From positions 434,001 through 498,000 of the forward strand of contig JAJQJQ010000025.1 in assembly GCA_028622995.1 (NCBI GenBank): a stretch of DNA of 64,000 bases, read 5' to 3'. Positions 1-13,585 of this stretch are shown piece after piece. The stretch is from Panagrolaimus kolymaensis. Its lineage: Eukaryota; Nematoda; Chromadorea; Rhabditida; Panagrolaimidae. The translations under genes and the position numbers were made by a program. How positions within the stretch are numbered: position 1 is the first letter of the stretch; every line of letters starts with the position of its first letter. The notes under the pieces were generated by a model, which was given only the letters and a program-made list of their open reading frames with translations, ran no database searches and was not told the origin of the DNA.

Positions 1-85
1 TTATTTTTGTTTTCTCTAATTTTTTTAATTTGGTGCCATTAAGTCATCGACAAATAAAATTCCAAAAATTTAGTAAAAACAAATC

Positions 86-111
86 AGTGAGCTCAATGAT
101 AAGCTTTATTT
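86..111 (+). repeat. Example of the type-2 variable block of satellite A
   Basis: This block begins AGTGAGCTCAATG and ends AAGCTTTATTT. It contains two 6-bp palindromes, GAGCTC and AAGCTT, that are absent from type-1 monomers. Subvariants read AAGCTTTAATT (for example near 650) and AAGCATTATT (for example near 7042), the latter losing the AAGCTT palindrome. Type-2 monomers dominate 475-2085, 6841-7450, 7806-9105, 9600-10440, 10820-11830 and 22290-23380. Elsewhere the two types are interleaved in repeated patterns. Confidence 0.93.
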
Positions 112-222
112 AAAATCTCGCTTGCCCCTATTTAAATTTATTTTTATTTTCTCTAATTTTTTTAATTTGGTGCCATTAAGTAATAGACAAATAAAATTCC
201 AAAAATTTAGTAAAAACAAATC

Positions 223-248
223 AATTAGGTTTAAGAAAAGCAATAACG
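223..248 (+). repeat. Example of the type-1 variable block of satellite A
   Basis: This 26-bp block begins AATTAGGTTTAAG and ends AATAACG, and sits just before AAAATCTCGC. It defines type-1 monomers. Compared with the type-2 block (see 86-111) it differs at 12 of the first 26 positions with no insertion or deletion, whereas the other roughly 110 bp of the monomer are nearly identical between types. Type-1 monomers lack in-frame stops across this block, which is why short open frames appear only around them. Confidence 0.93.
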
Positions 249-744
249 AAAATCTCGCTTGCCCCTATTTAAATTTATTTTTATTTTCTCTAATTTTTTT
301 AATTTGGTGCCATTATGTCATCGACAAATAAAATTCCAAAAATTTAGTAAAAACAAATCAAATAGGTTTAAGAAAAGCAATAACGAAAATCTCGCTTGCC
401 CCTATTTAAATTTATTTTTATTTTCTCTAATTTTTTTAATTTGGTGCCATTATGTCATCGACAAATAAAATTCCAAAAATTTAGTAAAAACAAATCAGTG
501 AGCTCAATGATAAGCTTTATTTAAAATCTCGCTTGCCCCTATTTAAATTTATTTTTATTTTCTCGAATTTTTTTAATTTGGTGCCATTAAGTCATCGACA
601 AATAAAATTGCAAAAATTTAGTAAAAACAAATCAGTGAGCTCAATGATAAGCTTTAATTAAAATCTCGCTTGCCCCTTTTAAATTTATTTTTATTTTCTC
701 TAATTTTTTTAATTTGGTGCCATTAAGTCATCGACAAATAAAAT

Positions 745-1178
745 TCCAAAAATTTAGTAAAAACAAATCAGTGAGCTCAATGATAAGCTTTATTTAAAAT
801 CTCGCTTGCCCCTATTTAAATTTATTTTTATTTTCTCGAATTTTTTTAATTTGGTGCCATTAAGTCATCGACAAATAAAATTCCAAAAATTTAGTAAAAA
901 TGAATCAGTGAGCTCAATGATAAGCTTTATTTAAAATCTCGCTTGCCCCTATTTAAATTTATTTTTATTTTCTCGAATTTTTTTAATTTGGTGCGATTAT
1001 GTCATCGACAAATAAAATTCCAAAAATTTAGTAAAAACAAATCAATTAGGTTTAAGAAAAGCAATAACGAAAATCTCGCTTGCCCCTATTTAAATTTATT
1101 TTTATTTTCTCTAATTTTTTTAATTTGGTGCCATTATGTCATCGACAAATAAAATTCCAAAAATTTAGTAAAAACAAA
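745..1178 (+). repeat. Satellite A segment copied at 11648-12081
   Basis: Both segments carry the rare variant AAAAATGAATCAGTG in place of AAAAACAAATCAGTG (near 899 and 11802) followed by a type-1 monomer with TGCGATT. The two lie exactly 10903 bp apart. By eye they match over about 430 bp, with mismatches in the flanking monomers at both ends. Shared rare variants in the same order show common descent rather than chance. Confidence 0.75.
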
Positions 1179-2204
1179 TCAGTGAGCTCAATGATAAGCT
1201 TTATTTAAAATCTCGCTTGCCCCTATTTAAATTTATTTTTATTTTCTCGAATTTTTTTAATTTGGTGCCATTAAGTCATCGACAAATAAAATTGCAAAAA
1301 TTTAGTAAAAACAAATCAGTGAGCTCAATGATAAGCTTTATTTAAAATCTCGCTTGCCCCTATTTAAATTTATTTTTATTTTCTCGAATTTTTTTAATTT
1401 GGTGCCATTAAGTCATCGACAAATAAAATTGCAAAAATTTAGTAAAAACAAATCAGTGAGCTCAATGATAAGCTTTATTTAAAATCTCGCTTGCCCCTAT
1501 TTAAATTTATTTTTATTTTCTCGAATTTTTTTAATTTGGTGCCATTAAGTCATCGACAAATAAAATTGCAAAAATTTAGTAAAAACAAATCAGTGAGCTC
1601 AATGATAAGCTTTATTTAAAATCTCGCTTGCCCCTATTTAAATTTATTTTTATTTTCTCGAATTTTTTTAATTTGGTGCCATTAAGTCATCGACAAATAA
1701 AATTGCAAAAATTTAGTAAAAACAAATCAGTGAGCTCAATGATAAGCTTTAATTAAAATCTCGCTTGCCCCTTTTAAATTTATTTTTATTTTCTCTAATT
1801 TTTTTAATTTGGTGCCATTAAGTCATCGACAAATAAAATTCCAAAAATTTAGTAAAAACAAATCAGTGAGCTCAATGATAAGCTTTATTTAAAATCTCGC
1901 TTGCCCCTTTTAAATTTATTTTTATTTTCTCTAATTTTTTTAATTTGGTGCCATTAAGTCATCGACAAATAAAATTGCAAAAATTTAGTAAAAACAAATC
2001 AGTGAGCTCAATGATAAGCTTTATTTAAAATCTCGCTTGCCCCTTTTAAATTTATTTTTATTTTCTCTAATTTTTTTAATTTGGTGCCATTATGTCATCG
2101 ACAAATAAAATTCCAAAAATTTAGTAAAAACAAATCAATTAGGTTTAAGAAAAGCAATAACGAAAATCTCGCTTGCCCCTATTTAAATTTATTTTTATTT
2201 TCTC

Positions 2205-3337
2205 GAATTTTTTTAATTTGGTGCCATTATGTCATCGACAAATAAAATTCCAAAAATTTAGTAAAAACAAATCAGTGAGCTCAATGATAAGCTTTATTTA
2301 AAATCTCGCTTGCCCCTTTTAAATTTATTTTTATTTTCTCTAATTTTTTTAATTTGGTGCCATTATGTCATCGACAAATAAAATTCCAAAAATTTAGTAA
2401 AAACAAATCAGTGAGCTCAATGATAAGCTTTATTTAAAATCTCGCTTGCCCCTTTTAAATTTATTTTTATTTTCTCTAATTTTTTTAATTTGGTGCCATT
2501 ATGACATCGACAAATAAAATTCCAAAAATTTAGTAAAAACAAATCAGTGAGCTCAATGATAAGCTTTATTTAAAATCTCGCTTGCCCCTTTTAAATTTAT
2601 TTTTATTTTCTCTAATTTTTTTAATTTGGTGCCATTATGTCATCGACAAATAAAATTGCAAAAATTTAGTAAAAACAAATCAATTAGGTTTAAGAAAAGC
2701 AATAACGAAAATCTCGCTTGCCCCTATTTAAATTTATTTTTATTTTCTCTAATTTTTTTAATTTGGTGCCATTATGTCATCGACAAATAAAATTGCAAAA
2801 ATTTAGTAAAAACAAATCAATTAGGTTTAAGAAAAGCAATAACGAAAATCTCGCTTGCCCCTATTTAAATTTATTTTTATTTTCTCTAATTTTTTTAATT
2901 TGGTGCGATTATGTCATCGACAAATAAAATTGCAAAAATTTAGTAAAAACAAATCAATTAGGTTTAAGAAAAGCAATAACGAAAATCTCGCTTGCCCCTA
3001 TTTAAATTTATTTTTATTTTCTCTAATTTTTTTAATTTGGTGCTATTATGTCATCGACAAATAAAATTGCAAAAATTTAGTAAAAACAAATCAATTAGGT
3101 TTAAGAAAAGCAATAACGAAAATCTCGCTTGCCCCTATTTAAATTTATTTTTATTTTCTCTAATTTTTTTAATTTGGTGCCATTAAGTCATCGACAAATA
3201 AAATTCCAAAAATTTAGTAAAAACAAATCAGTGAGCTCAATGATAAGCTTTATTTAAAATCTCGCTTGCCCCTTTTAAATTTATTTTTATTTTCTCTAAT
3301 TTTTTTAATTTGGTGCCATTAAGTCATCGACAAATAA
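2205..3337 (+). repeat. Satellite A segment copied at 12289-13421
   Basis: About 1.13 kb recurs 10084 bp downstream with the same order of monomer types: type-2 monomers with CATTATGTC, one with CATTATGAC, then four type-1 monomers with AATTGC, the second of which ends TGCGATT. One substitution I can see is TGCTATT near 3042 against TGCCATT near 13126. The offset differs by 819 bp (six monomers) from the 10903-bp offset of the neighbouring copied segment, so six monomers were gained or lost between them. Confidence 0.75.
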
Positions 3338-3909
3338 AATTCCAAAAATTTAGTAAAAACAAATCAGTGAGCTCAATGATAAGCTTTAATTAAAATCTCG
3401 CTTGCCCCTTTTAATTTTATTTTTATTTTCTCTAATTTTTTTAATTTGGTGCCATTAAGTCATCGACAAATAAAATTCCAAAAATTTAGTAAAAACAAAT
3501 CAGTGAGCTCAATGATAAGCTTTATTTAAAATCTCGCTTGCCCCTTTTAAATTTATTTTTATTTTCTCTAATTTTTTTAATTTGGTGCCATTATGTCATC
3601 GACAAATAAAATTCCAAAAATTTAGTAAAAACAAATCAGTGAGCTCAATGATAAGCTTTATTTAAAATCTCGCTTGCCCCTTTTAAATTTATTTTTATTT
3701 TCTCTAATTTTTTTAATTTGGTGCCATTATGTCATCGACAAATAAAATTCCAAAAATTTAGTAAAAACAAATCAGTGAGCTCAATGATAAGCTTTATTTA
3801 AAATCTCGCTTGCCCCTTTTAAATTTATTTTTATTTTCTCGAATTTTTTTAATTTGGTGCCATTATGTCATCGACAAATAAAATTCCAAAAATTTAGTAA
3901 AAACAAATC

Positions 3910-4020
3910 AATTAGGTTTAAGAAAAGCAATAACGAAAATCTCGCTTGCCCCTATTTAAATTTATTTTTATTTTCTCTAATTTTTTTAATAAAATTCCAA
4001 AATTTTAGTAAAAACAAATC
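3910..4020 (+). repeat. Truncated satellite A monomer, 111 bp, 26-bp internal deletion
   Basis: Measured from one type-1 block start to the next, this monomer is 111 bp instead of 137. At 3990/3991 the sequence goes straight from TTTTTTTAAT to AAAATTCC, missing the 26 bases that normally carry TTGGTGCCATTATGTC and CGACAAAT. The bases AAT are present at both ends of the missing segment, consistent with a small microhomology deletion. The same monomer also reads CCAAAATTTTAG instead of CCAAAAATTTAG. It is the only large internal deletion I found in the A array, and it lies at the left border of the 1229-bp higher-order repeat. Confidence 0.92.
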
Positions 4021-6844
4021 AATTAGGTTTAAGAAAAGCAATAACGAAAATCTCGCTTGCCCCTATTTAAATTTATTTTTATTTTCTCGAATTTTTTTAA
4101 TTTGGTGCCATTATGTCATCGACAAATAAAATTGCAAAAATTTAGTAAAAACAAATCAATTAGGTTTAAGAAAAGCAATAACGAAAATCTCGCTTGCCCC
4201 TATTTAAATTTATTTTTATTTTCTCTAATTTTTTTAATTTGGTGCCATTATGTCATCGACAAATAAAATTGCAAAAATTTAGTAAAAACAAATCAATTAG
4301 GTTTAAGAAAAGCAATAACGAAAATCTCGCTTGCCCCTATTTAAATTTATTTTTATTTTCTCTAATTTTTTTAATTTGGTGCCATTATGTCATCGACAAA
4401 TAAAATTCCAAAAATTTAGTAAAAACAAATCAGTGAGCTCAATGATAAGCTTTATTTAAAATCTCGCTTGCCCCTTTTAAATTTATTTTTATTTTCTCTA
4501 ATTTTTTTAATTTGGTGCCATTATGTCATCGACAAATAAAATTCCAAAAATTTAGTAAAAACAAATCAATTAGGTTTAAGAAAAGCAATAACGAAAATCT
4601 CGCTTGCCCCTATTTAAATTTATTTTTATTTTCTCTAATTTTTTTAATTTGGTGCCATTATGTCATCGACAAATAAAATTCCAAAAATTTAGTAAAAACA
4701 AATCAGTGAGCTCAATGATAAGCTTTATTTAAAATCTCGCTTGCCCCTTTTAAATTTATTTTTATTTTCTCTAATTTTTTTAATTTGGTGCCATTATGTC
4801 ATCGACAAATAAAATTCCAAAAATTTAGTAAAAACAAATCAGTGAGCTCAATGATAAGCTTTATTTAAAATCTCGCTTGCCCCTTTTAAATTTATTTTTA
4901 TTTTCTCTAATTTTTTTAATTTGGTGCCATTATGACATCGACAAATAAAATTCCAAAAATTTAGTAAAAACAAATCATTGAGCTCAATGATAAGCTTTAT
5001 TTAAAATCTCGCTTGCCCCTTTTAAATTTATTTTTATTTTCTCTAATTTTTTTAATTTGGTGCCATTATGTCATCGACAAATAAAATTGCAAAAATTTAG
5101 TAAAAACAAATCAATTAGGTTTAAGAAAAGCAATAACGAAAATCTCGCTTGCCCCTATTTAAATTTATTTTTATTTTCTCTAATTTTTTTAATTTGGTGC
5201 CATTATGTCATCGACAAATAAAATTGCAAAAATTTAGTAAAAACAAATCAATTAGGTTTAAGAAAAGCAATAACGAAAATCTCGCTTGCCCCTATTTAAA
5301 TTTATTTTTATTTTCTCGAATTTTTTTAATTTGGTGCCATTATGTCATCGACAAATAAAATTGCAAAAATTTAGTAAAAACAAATCAATTAGGTTTAAGA
5401 AAAGCAATAACGAAAATCTCGCTTGCCCCTATTTAAATTTATTTTTATTTTCTCTAATTTTTTTAATTTGGTGCCATTATGTCATCGACAAATAAAATTG
5501 CAAAAATTTAGTAAAAACAAATCAATTAGGTTTAAGAAAAGCAATAACGAAAATCTCGCTTGCCCCTATTTAAATTTATTTTTATTTTCTCTAATTTTTT
5601 TAATTTGGTGCCATTATGTCATCGACAAATAAAATTCCAAAAATTTAGTAAAAACAAATCAGTGAGCTCAATGATAAGCTTTATTTAAAATCTCGCTTGC
5701 CCCTTTTAAATTTATTTTTATTTTCTCTAATTTTTTTAATTTGGTGCCATTATGTCATCGACAAATAAAATTCCAAAAATTTAGTAAAAACAAATCAATT
5801 AGGTTTAAGAAAAGCAATAACGAAAATCTCGCTTGCCCCTATTTAAATTTATTTTTATTTTCTCTAATTTTTTTAATTTGGTGCCATTATGTCATCGACA
5901 AATAAAATTCCAAAAATTTAGTAAAAACAAATCAGTGAGCTCAATGATAAGCTTTATTTAAAATCTCGCTTGCCCCTTTTAAATTTATTTTTATTTTCTC
6001 TAATTTTTTTAATTTGGTGCCATTATGTCATCGACAAATAAAATTCCAAAAATTTAGTAAAAACAAATCAGTGAGCTCAATGATAAGCTTTATTTAAAAT
6101 CTCGCTTGCCCCTTTTAAATTTATTTTTATTTTCTCTAATTTTTTTAATTTGGTGCCATTATGACATCGACAAATAAAATTCCAAAAATTTAGTAAAAAC
6201 AAATCATTGAGCTCAATGATAAGCTTTATTTAAAATCTCGCTTGCCCCTTTTAAATTTATTTTTATTTTCTCTAATTTTTTTAATTTGGTGCCATTATGT
6301 CATCGACAAATAAAATTGCAAAAATTTAGTAAAAACAAATCAATTAGGTTTAAGAAAAGCAATAACGAAAATCTCGCTTGCCCCTATTTAAATTTATTTT
6401 TATTTTCTCTAATTTTTTTAATTTGGTGCCATTATGTCATCGACAAATAAAATTGCAAAAATTTAGTAAAAACAAATCAATTAGGTTTAAGAAAAGCAAT
6501 AACGAAAATCTCGCTTGCCCCTATTTAAATTTATTTTTATTTTCTCTAATTTTTTTAATTTGGTGCCATTATGTCATCGACAAATAAAATTGCAAAAATT
6601 TAGTAAAAACAAATCAATTAGGTTTAAGAAAAGCAATAACGAAAATCTCGCTTGCCCCTATTTAAATTTATTTTTATTTTCTCTAATTTTTTTAATTTGG
6701 TGCCATTATGTCATCGACAAATAAAATTGCAAAAATTTAGTAAAAACAAATCAATTAGGTTTAAGAAAAGCAATAACGAAAATCTCGCTTGCCCCTATTT
6801 AAATTTATTTTTATTTTCTCTAATTTTTTTAATTTGGTGCCATT
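4008..6844 (+). repeat. Satellite A higher-order repeat, 9-mer, period 1229 bp, about 2.3 copies
   Basis: Segment 4008-5615 matches 5237-6844 at a constant offset of 1229 bp, equal to five 137-bp plus four 136-bp monomers. Diagnostic shared variants include CATTATGAC (near 4931 and 6160) followed by the otherwise unseen CATTGAGCTC (near 4976 and 6205). A visible difference is CTCGAA near 5317 against CTCTAA near 6546. The pattern ends where CATTATGTC at 5613 is replaced by CATTAAGTC at 6842. Confidence 0.85.
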
Positions 6845-7778
6845 AAGTCATCGACAAATAAAATTCCAAAAATTTAGTAAAAACAAATCAGTGAGCTCAA
6901 TGATAAGCTTTATTTAAAATCTCGCTTGCCCCTTTTAAATTTATTTTTATTTTCTCTAATTTTTTTAATTTGGTGCCATTAAGTCATCGACAAATAAAAT
7001 TTCAAAAATTTAGTAAAAACAAATCAGTGAGCTCAATGATAAGCATTATTTAAAATCTCGCTTGCCCCTATTTAAATTTATTTTTATTTTCTCGAATTTT
7101 TTTAATTTGGTGCCATTAAGTCATCGACAAATAAAATTGCAAAAATTTAGTAAAAACAAATCAGTGAGCTCAATGATAAGCTTTATTTAAAATCTCGCTT
7201 GCCCCTATTTAAATTTATTTTTATTTTCTCTAATTTTTTTAATTTGGTGCCATTAAGTCATCGACAAATAAAATTTCAAAAATTTAGTAAAAACAAATCA
7301 GTGAGCTCAATGATAAGCTTTAATTAAAATCTCGCTTGCCCCTTTTAAATTTATTTTTATTTTCTCTAATTTTTTTAATTTGGTGCCATTAAGTCATCGA
7401 CAAATAAAATTCCAAAAATTTAGTAAAAACAAATCAGAGAGCTCAATGATAAGCTTTATTTAAAATCTCGCTTGCCCCTATTTAAATTTATTTTTATTTT
7501 CTCTAATTTTTTTAATTTGGTGCCATTAAGTCATCGACAAATAAAATTGCAAAAATTTAGTAAAAACAAATCAATTAGGTTTAAGAAAAGCAATAACGAA
7601 AATCTCGCTTGCCCCTATTTAAATTTATTTTTATTTTCTCTAATTTTTTTAATTTGGTGCGATTATGTCATCGACAAATAAAATTCCAAAAATTTAGTAA
7701 AAACAAATCAATTAGGTTTAAGAAAAGCAATAACGAAAATCTCGCTTGCCCCTATTTAAATTTATTTTTATTTTCTCG

Positions 7779-9093
7779 AATTTTTTTAATTTGGTGCCAT
7801 TAAGTCATCGACAAATAAAATTCCAAAAATTTAGTAAAAACAAATCAGTGAGCTCAATGATAAGCTTTAATTAAAATCTCGCTTGCCCCTTTTAAATTTA
7901 TTTTTGTTTTCTCTAATTTTTTTAATTTGGTGCCATTAAGTCATCGACAAATAAAATTCCAAAAATTTAGTAAAAACAAATCAGTGAGCTCAATGATAAG
8001 CTTTATTTAAAATCTCGCTTGCCCCTATTTAAATTTATTTTTATTTTCTCGAATTTTTTTAATTTGGTGCCATTAAGTCATCGACAAATAAAATTCCAAA
8101 AATTTAGTAAAAACAAATCAGTGAGCTCAATGATAAGCTTTAATTAAAATCTCGCTTGCCCCTTTTAAATTTATTTTTATTTTCTCTAATTTTTTTAATT
8201 TGGTGCCATTAAGTCATCGACAAATAAAATTCCAAAAATTTAGTAAAAACAAATCAGTGAGCTCAATGATAAGCTTTATTTAAAATCTCGCTTGCCCCTT
8301 TTAAATTTATTTTTATTTTCTCTAATTTTTTTAATTTGGTGCCATTAAGTCATCGACAAATAAAATTCCAAAAATTTAGTAAAAACAAATCAGTGAGCTC
8401 AATGATAAGCTTTAATTAAAATCTCGCTTGCCCCTTTTAAATTTATTTTTATTTTCTCTAATTTTTTTAATTTGGTGCCATTAAGTCATCGACAAATAAA
8501 ATTCCAAAAATTTAGTAAAAACAAATCAGTGAGCTCAATGATAAGCTTTAATTAAAATCTCGCTTGCCCCTTTTAAATTTATTTTTGTTTTCTCTAATTT
8601 TTTTAATTTGGTGCCATTAAGTCATCGACAAATAAAATTCCAAAAATTTAGTAAAAACAAATCAGTGAGCTCAATGATAAGCTTTATTTAAAATCTCGCT
8701 TGCCCCTATTTAAATTTATTTTTATTTTCTCGAATTTTTTTAATTTGGTGCCATTAAGTCATCGACAAATAAAATTCCAAAAATTTAGTAAAAACAAATC
8801 AGTGAGCTCAATGATAAGCTTTAATTAAAATCTCGCTTGCCCCTTTTAAATTTATTTTTATTTTCTCTAATTTTTTTAATTTGGTGCCATTAAGTCATCG
8901 ACAAATAAAATTCCAAAAATTTAGTAAAAACAAATCAGTGAGCTCAATGATAAGCTTTATTTAAAATCTCGCTTGCCCCTTTTAAATTTATTTTTATTTT
9001 CTCTAATTTTTTTAATTTGGTGCCATTAAGTCATCGACAAATAAAATTCCAAAAATTTAGTAAAAACAAATCAGTGAGCTCAATGATAAGCTT
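7779..9093 (+). repeat. Satellite A higher-order repeat, 5-mer, period 681 bp, about 1.9 copies
   Basis: Segment 7779-8412 matches 8460-9093 at an offset of 681 bp (one 137-bp plus four 136-bp monomers). The diagnostic marker is ATTTTTGTTTTCTC with G instead of A (near 7900 and 8581), otherwise seen only at the left edge of the window. All monomers here are type 2. The match ends at AAGCTTTAATT near 8412 against AAGCTTTATTT near 9093. Confidence 0.75.
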
Positions 9094-12000
9094 TATTTAA
9101 AATCTCGCTTGCCCCTATTTAAATTTATTTTTATTTTCTCTAATTTTTTTAATTTGGTGCCATTAAGTCATCGACAAATAAAATTGCAAAAATTTAGTAA
9201 AAACAAATCAATTAGGTTTAAGAAAAGCAATAACGAAAATCTCGCTTGCCCCTATTTAAATTTATTTTTATTTTCTCTAATTTTTTTAATTTGGTGCGAT
9301 TATGTCATCGACAAATAAAATTCCAAAAATTTAGTAAAAACAAATCAATTAGGTTTAAGAAAAGCAATAACGAAAATCTCGCTTGCCCCTATTTAAATTT
9401 ATTTTTATTTTCTCTAATTTTTTTAATTTGGTGCCATTATGTCATCGACAAATAAAATTCCAAAAATTTAGTAAAAACAAATCAAATAGGTTTAAGAAAA
9501 GCAATAACGAAAATCTCGCTTGCCCCTATTTAAATTTATTTTTATTTTCTCTAATTTTTTTAATTTGGTGCCATTATGTCATCGACAAATAAAATTCCAA
9601 AAATTTAGTAAAAACAAATCAGTGAGCTCAATGATAAGCTTTATTTAAAATCTCGCTTGCCCCTATTTAAATTTATTTTTATTTTCTCGAATTTTTTTAA
9701 TTTGGTGCCATTAAGTCATCGACAAATAAAATTGCAAAAATTTAGTAAAAACAAATCAGTGAGCTCAATGATAAGCTTTATTTAAAATCTCGCTTGCCCC
9801 TATTTAAATTTATTTTTATTTTCTCGAATTTTTTTAATTTGGTGCCATTAAGTCATCGACAAATAAAATTGCAAAAATTTAGTAAAAACAAATCAGTGAG
9901 CTCAATGATAAGCTTTATTTAAAATCTCGCTTGCCCCTATTTAAATTTATTTTTATTTTCTCGAATTTTTTTAATTTGGTGCCATTAAGTCATCGACAAA
10001 TAAAATTGCAAAAATTTAGTAAAAACAAATCAGTGAGCTCAATGATAAGCTTTATTTAAAATCTCGCTTGCCCCTATTTAAATTTATTTTTATTTTCTCG
10101 AATTTTTTTAATTTGGTGCCATTAAGTCATCGACAAATAAAATTGCAAAAATTTAGTAAAAACAAATCAGTGAGCTCAATGATAAGCTTTATTTAAAATC
10201 TCGCTTGCCCCTATTTAAATTTATTTTTATTTTCTCGAATTTTTTTAATTTGGTGCCATTAAGTCATCGACAAATAAAATTGCAAAAATTTAGTAAAAAC
10301 AAATCAGTGAGCTCAATGATAAGCTTTAATTAAAATCTCGCTTGCCCCTTTTGAATTTATTTTTATTTTCTCTAATTTTTTTAATTTGGTGCCATTATGT
10401 CATCGACAAATAAAATTCCAAAAATTTAGTAAAAACAAATCAAATAGGTTTAAGAAAAGCAATAACGAAAATCTCGCTTGCCCCTATTTAAATTTATTTT
10501 TATTTTCTCTAATTTTTTTAATTTGGTGCCATTATGTCATCGACAAATAAAATTCCAAAAATTTAGTAAAAACAAATCAGTGAGCTCAATGATAAGCTTT
10601 ATTTAAAATCTCGCTTGCCCCTATTTAAATTTATTTTTATTTTCTCTAATTTTTTTAATTTGGTGCCATTAAGTCATCGACAAATAAAATTCCAAAAATT
10701 TAGTAAAAACAAATCAATTAGGTTTAAGAAAAGCAATAACGAAAATCTCGCTTGCCCCTATTTAAATTTATTTTTATTTTCTCTAATTTTTTTAATTTGG
10801 TGCCATTATGTCATCGACAAATAAAATTCCAAAAATTTAGTAAAAACAAATCAGTGAGCTCAATGATAAGCTTTATTTAAAATCTCGCTTGCCCCTATTT
10901 AAATTTATTTTTATTTTCTCGAATTTTTTTAATTTGGTGCCATTAAGTCATCGACAAATAAAATTGCAAAAATTTAGTAAAAACAAATCAGTGAGCTCAA
11001 TGATAAGCTTTATTTAAAATCTCGCTTGCCCCTATTTAAATTTATTTTTATTTTCTCGAATTTTTTTAATTTGGTGCCATTAAGTCATCGACAAATAAAA
11101 TTGCAAAAATTTAGTAAAAACAAATCAGTGAGCTCAATGATAAGCTTTATTTAAAATCTCGCTTGCCCCTATTTAAATTTATTTTTATTTTCTCGAATTT
11201 TTTTAATTTGGTGCCATTAAGTCATCGACAAATAAAATTGCAAAAATTTAGTAAAAACAAATCAGTGAGCTCAATGATAAGCTTTATTTAAAATCTCGCT
11301 TGCCCCTATTTAAATTTATTTTTATTTTCTCGAATTTTTTTAATTTGGTGCCATTAAGTCATCGACAAATAAAATTGCAAAAATTTAGTAAAAACAAATC
11401 AGTGAGCTCAATGATAAGCTTTAATTAAAATCTCGCTTGCCCATTTTAAATTTATTTTTATTTTCTCTAATTTTTTTAATTTGGTGCCATTAAGTCATCG
11501 ACAAATAAAATTCCAAAAATTTAGTAAAAACAAATCAGTGAGCTCAATGATAAGCTTTATTTAAAATCTCGCTTGCCCCTTTTAAATTTATTTTTATTTT
11601 CTCTAATTTTTTTAATTTGGTGCCATTAAGTCATCGACAAATAAAATTGCAAAAATTTAGTAAAAACAAATCAGTGAGCTCAATGATAAGCTTTATTTAA
11701 AATCTCGCTTGCCCCTATTTAAATTTATTTTTATTTTCTCGAATTTTTTTAATTTGGTGCCATTAAGTCATCGACAAATAAAATTCCAAAAATTTAGTAA
11801 AAATGAATCAGTGAGCTCAATGATAAGCTTTATTTAAAATCTCGCTTGCCCCTATTTAAATTTATTTTTATTTTCTCGAATTTTTTTAATTTGGTGCGAT
11901 TATGTCATCGACAAATAAAATTCCAAAAATTTAGTAAAAACAAATCAATTAGGTTTAAGAAAAGCAATAACGAAAATCTCGCTTGCCCCTATTTAAATTT

Positions 12001-13449
12001 ATTTTTATTTTCTCTAATTTTTTTAATTTGGTGCCATTATGTCATCGACAAATAAAATTCCAAAAATTTAGTAAAAACAAATCAATTAGGTTTAAGAAAA
12101 GCAATAACGAAAATCTCGCTTGCCCCTATTTAAATTTATTTTTATTTTCTCTAATTTTTTTAATTTGGTGCCATTATGTCATCGACAAATAAAATTCCAA
12201 AAATTTAGTAAAAACAAATCAATTAGGTTTAAGAAAAGCAATAACGAAAATCTCGCTTGCCCCTATTTAAATTTATTTTTATTTTCTCTAATTTTTTTAA
12301 TTTGGTGCCATTATGTCATCGACAAATAAAATTCCAAAAATTTAGTAAAAACAAATCAGTGAGCTCAATGATAAGCTTTATTTAAAATCTCGCTTGCCCC
12401 TTTTAAATTTATTTTTATTTTCTCTAATTTTTTTAATTTGGTGCCATTATGTCATCGACAAATAAAATTCCAAAAATTTAGTAAAAACAAATCAGTGAGC
12501 TCAATGATAAGCTTTATTTAAAATCTCGCTTGCCCCTTTTAAATTTATTTTTATTTTCTCTAATTTTTTTAATTTGGTGCCATTATGACATCGACAAATA
12601 AAATTCCAAAAATTTAGTAAAAACAAATCAGTGAGCTCAATGATAAGCTTTATTTAAAATCTCGCTTGCCCCTTTTAAATTTATTTTTATTTTCTCTAAT
12701 TTTTTTAATTTGGTGCCATTATGTCATCGACAAATAAAATTGCAAAAATTTAGTAAAAACAAATCAATTAGGTTTAAGAAAAGCAATAACGAAAATCTCG
12801 CTTGCCCCTATTTAAATTTATTTTTATTTTCTCTAATTTTTTTAATTTGGTGCCATTATGTCATCGACAAATAAAATTGCAAAAATTTAGTAAAAACAAA
12901 TCAATTAGGTTTAAGAAAAGCAATAACGAAAATCTCGCTTGCCCCTATTTAAATTTATTTTTATTTTCTCTAATTTTTTTAATTTGGTGCGATTATGTCA
13001 TCGACAAATAAAATTGCAAAAATTTAGTAAAAACAAATCAATTAGGTTTAAGAAAAGCAATAACGAAAATCTCGCTTGCCCCTATTTAAATTTATTTTTA
13101 TTTTCTCTAATTTTTTTAATTTGGTGCCATTATGTCATCGACAAATAAAATTGCAAAAATTTAGTAAAAACAAATCAATTAGGTTTAAGAAAAGCAATAA
13201 CGAAAATCTCGCTTGCCCCTATTTAAATTTATTTTTATTTTCTCTAATTTTTTTAATTTGGTGCCATTAAGTCATCGACAAATAAAATTCCAAAAATTTA
13301 GTAAAAACAAATCAGTGAGCTCAATGATAAGCTTTATTTAAAATCTCGCTTGCCCCTTTTAAATTTATTTTTATTTTCTCTAATTTTTTTAATTTGGTGC
13401 CATTAAGTCATCGACAAATAAAATTTCAAAAATTTAGTAAAAACAAATT

Positions 13450-13585
13450 AGTGAGCTCAATGATAAGCATTATTTAAAATCTCGCTTGCCCCTATTTAAA
13501 TTTATTTTTATTTTCTCGAATTTTTTTAATTTGGTACCATTAAGTCATCGACAAATAAATTGCAAAAATTTAGTAAAAACAAATC
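13450..13585 (+). repeat. Irregular satellite A monomer with several private changes
   Basis: This monomer reads TTTGGTACCATT (near 13536) instead of TTTGGTGCCATT, creating a GGTACC palindrome, and has ACAAATAAATTGC with one A fewer than the usual ACAAATAAAATTGC. It is preceded by AAATTAGTGAG in place of AAATCAGTGAG. I saw these changes nowhere else in the array. Confidence 0.85.
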
